Below are positions 62,578-64,000 of a stretch of DNA of 64,000 nucleotides, piece after piece. The DNA is from Lamellibrachia satsuma (taxonomy: Eukaryota > Annelida > Polychaeta > Sabellida > Siboglinidae). The notes beneath the pieces are model-generated. The model had not been told where the DNA came from and did not search any database. It saw only the letters and a list, made by a program, of their open reading frames with translations. The stretch is taken from positions 3,843,501-3,907,500 of the forward strand of contig BSQZ01000006.1 of assembly GCA_033239005.1 (NCBI GenBank). Reading direction: 5' to 3'. The first letter of the stretch is position 1. The number at the start of each line of letters is the position of its first letter. A program made the translations under genes and the position numbers.

Positions 62578-64000
62578 CCAGACGATGGTAGTCGTAACTA
62601 ATCGTGTACCAAAAACGGAGAGAATTGAAAGATAAAGTTATGTTTACTGCCCGTACTAAGTAGACTACTAATTACAATACTTTTACAGGTATCGCGATAC
62701 TGTCACTAAACATTATTGCTAGAAATGTGAAAATGATATAAGAAAGTTGCGAATGCATGTATACTAACCAACTAATAAATATTATTCTAGACTTAGTTGT
62801 AATTATGCTATTGATATATTCGACAAGCGGCGCTGTTTACGCGGCGAGACTCACCGAAGACGTCTTCACCGCTCTTGTATATGTACACTCCGTGGGGCTG
62901 GCGTACTTTGTCCTATATTCAGGCGTCACGTAAACCCCTCCAAGTCAAACACACGGACGTCGTGAATGCCAAGTCCAGAATGAACAGTGCTCGCTGTAAG
63001 ACAAAGTCTCGCTCCCGGGTAAACAGCGCCACCGCGTAGCGAAGAATGCGAAGTTTGCTGTCTGTCGAGCCACGCGCAGTCTTGTTGGACGTGGGTCTAA
63101 TCATTCGTCATAGGAACACGTGTTAATGACGCGTGACGCACCTCCCACGCTCTATGTTCCTCTCTCGCCTTGTAAGCATGCAAGAACTTTTGCACGGTCA
63201 TTCTTCAAGACGGAAAAGTACAAAACATCGACACATTTTGCCCGTGATATAAGACGAATTCGCATGCACGTGACAACACGTACTTGGCAGCTCTAACGGC
63301 TGTGGACATTATTCCCTGACTTGAGCCGATTAGGTGTGGAGCTGACTTTGGCTTTAACTGATGCCATCTGCGTGTTAATTATCTTCATTGCTTCATTATG
63401 TTGTGTCCAATCCCGGGTATTCCGCCCAATGTATCTGCTACACCGGCACAACGGTTGTGACCTGGCTGGTGACTCTCTGGCCTTGGTACCTCATGCTGAG
63501 CATTGCAATGTCATCTCTTCCGTGAGAACGTTCTCCAGATTCCAACCAAGTCAATACTCAATCAATGCCCGCCACACCGTGCACCACGTAGCGTCAGTGG
63601 CGGGCCACCGATAGCTTCCATTGGCATCACAGACAAGTCAATTAGTTTAATATTAGTCGCGTATGCGTTGGAACATGTCTGGTCCCTTGGCGTGGCGAAC
63701 AATGTTTTGCGACGATATCGCATTAGGGTCCTGATGCAACATAGCCAATATATTTCAATTCGAATAACTTCATAACATTTTCACTATTATGCACACAGCT
63801 GGTGGAATATGTCTATTTACCAACTGTCGCCTATACATCAGTGAGACGTAAGAGTACAGTATAAAATAAGTTTATTAACTAAGCGTGTTTTATGTGTGTC
63901 AAGCCAGAATGTTTATGGCCAAGATTGGTTAACTGACACCAGTTTGAATTATGTCCAGTTCTTAATAAAAACAAGAACTATAGAAGCAGTCGTTGCTGTT
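62578..64000. other. Terminal region; no confident gene
   Basis: 62,820-63,730 is GC-richer than average. Plus-strand frames at 63,321-63,614 and 63,503-63,775 lack recognisable motifs. A candidate minus-strand exon is listed separately. Confidence 0.4.
62855..62912 (-). CDS. Possible internal exon (low confidence)
   Basis: An acceptor-like GAATATAG precedes DKVRQPHGVYIYKSGEDVF, ending TTCG|GTGAGT, a good donor. The residue pattern (GxYxYxSGEDV) vaguely recalls MORN-type repeats. The acceptor lacks a pyrimidine tract and no neighbouring exon was found. Confidence 0.25.

Overview
This is a eukaryotic (metazoan) genomic window. The evidence is spliced genes with GT-AG introns, an intron-bearing nuclear tRNA-Tyr gene, several families of non-LTR retrotransposon remnants (including the CR1-type ORF1 esterase), tRNA-headed SINE-like repeats, hAT and MITE-type DNA transposons, and a very high load of microsatellites and minisatellites. 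The base composition is AT-rich and CpG-containing sequence is not strongly depleted by eye. Together these suggest a marine invertebrate (lophotrochozoan or invertebrate deuterostome), but the sequence does not let me name the species.

Three protein-coding genes are well supported. (1) A minus-strand gene from 26,887 down to 14,651 encodes a long coiled coil followed by a six-repeat Kelch propeller; I resolve seven exons, with one phase conflict still open. (2) A plus-strand, three-exon gene at 41,347-46,222 encodes a 465-residue protein with a low-complexity acidic N-terminus, a central coiled coil and a short basic/proline C-terminus. (3) A minus-strand gene at 56,804-55,571 encodes a 407-residue coiled-coil protein with a polyglutamine tract. 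Genes 2 and 3 face each other and have a similar order of segments, so they may be distant paralogs. The only RNA gene I can support is tRNA-Tyr(GUA) at 38,680-38,769 (minus), with a 17-nt intron at the canonical position.

Layout: 1-2.1 kb holds two minisatellites. 4.5-7.7 kb holds minus-strand LINE remnants. 9.5-10.5 kb holds rearranged copies of a roughly 450-bp MITE that recurs at 24, 38 and 40 kb. 11.4-13.45 kb is an inverted-repeat-bounded element filled by a 43-bp minisatellite and an RTE-like LINE piece. 14.6-26.9 kb is the Kelch/coiled-coil gene, with LINE and SINE debris in its introns. 27-37 kb is mostly unannotatable, with a housekeeping-type promoter motif cluster (28.26 kb), a CR1 ORF1 esterase relic (34.6 kb) and a hAT-like end (36.1 kb). 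38-41 kb holds the tRNA, a 12-bp satellite and two MITEs. 41-46 kb is coiled-coil gene 2, whose first intron carries a 0.77-kb polypurine tract. 49-54 kb holds tandem repeats and a complete-looking 1,486-bp hAT insertion with 8-bp target-site duplication. 55.5-57.1 kb holds coiled-coil gene 3 and a possible divergent ORF. 60.3-62.6 kb is a trinucleotide-like satellite that has itself been duplicated with a 1,008-bp offset.

I do not see an operon-like or defence-type system. The most informative novelties are a decayed duplicate exon in the Kelch gene, the possible pair of convergent coiled-coil paralogs, the hAT insertion into a minisatellite, an 80-bp repeat open in all six frames, and a candidate downstream ORF 34 bases after the stop of gene 2.
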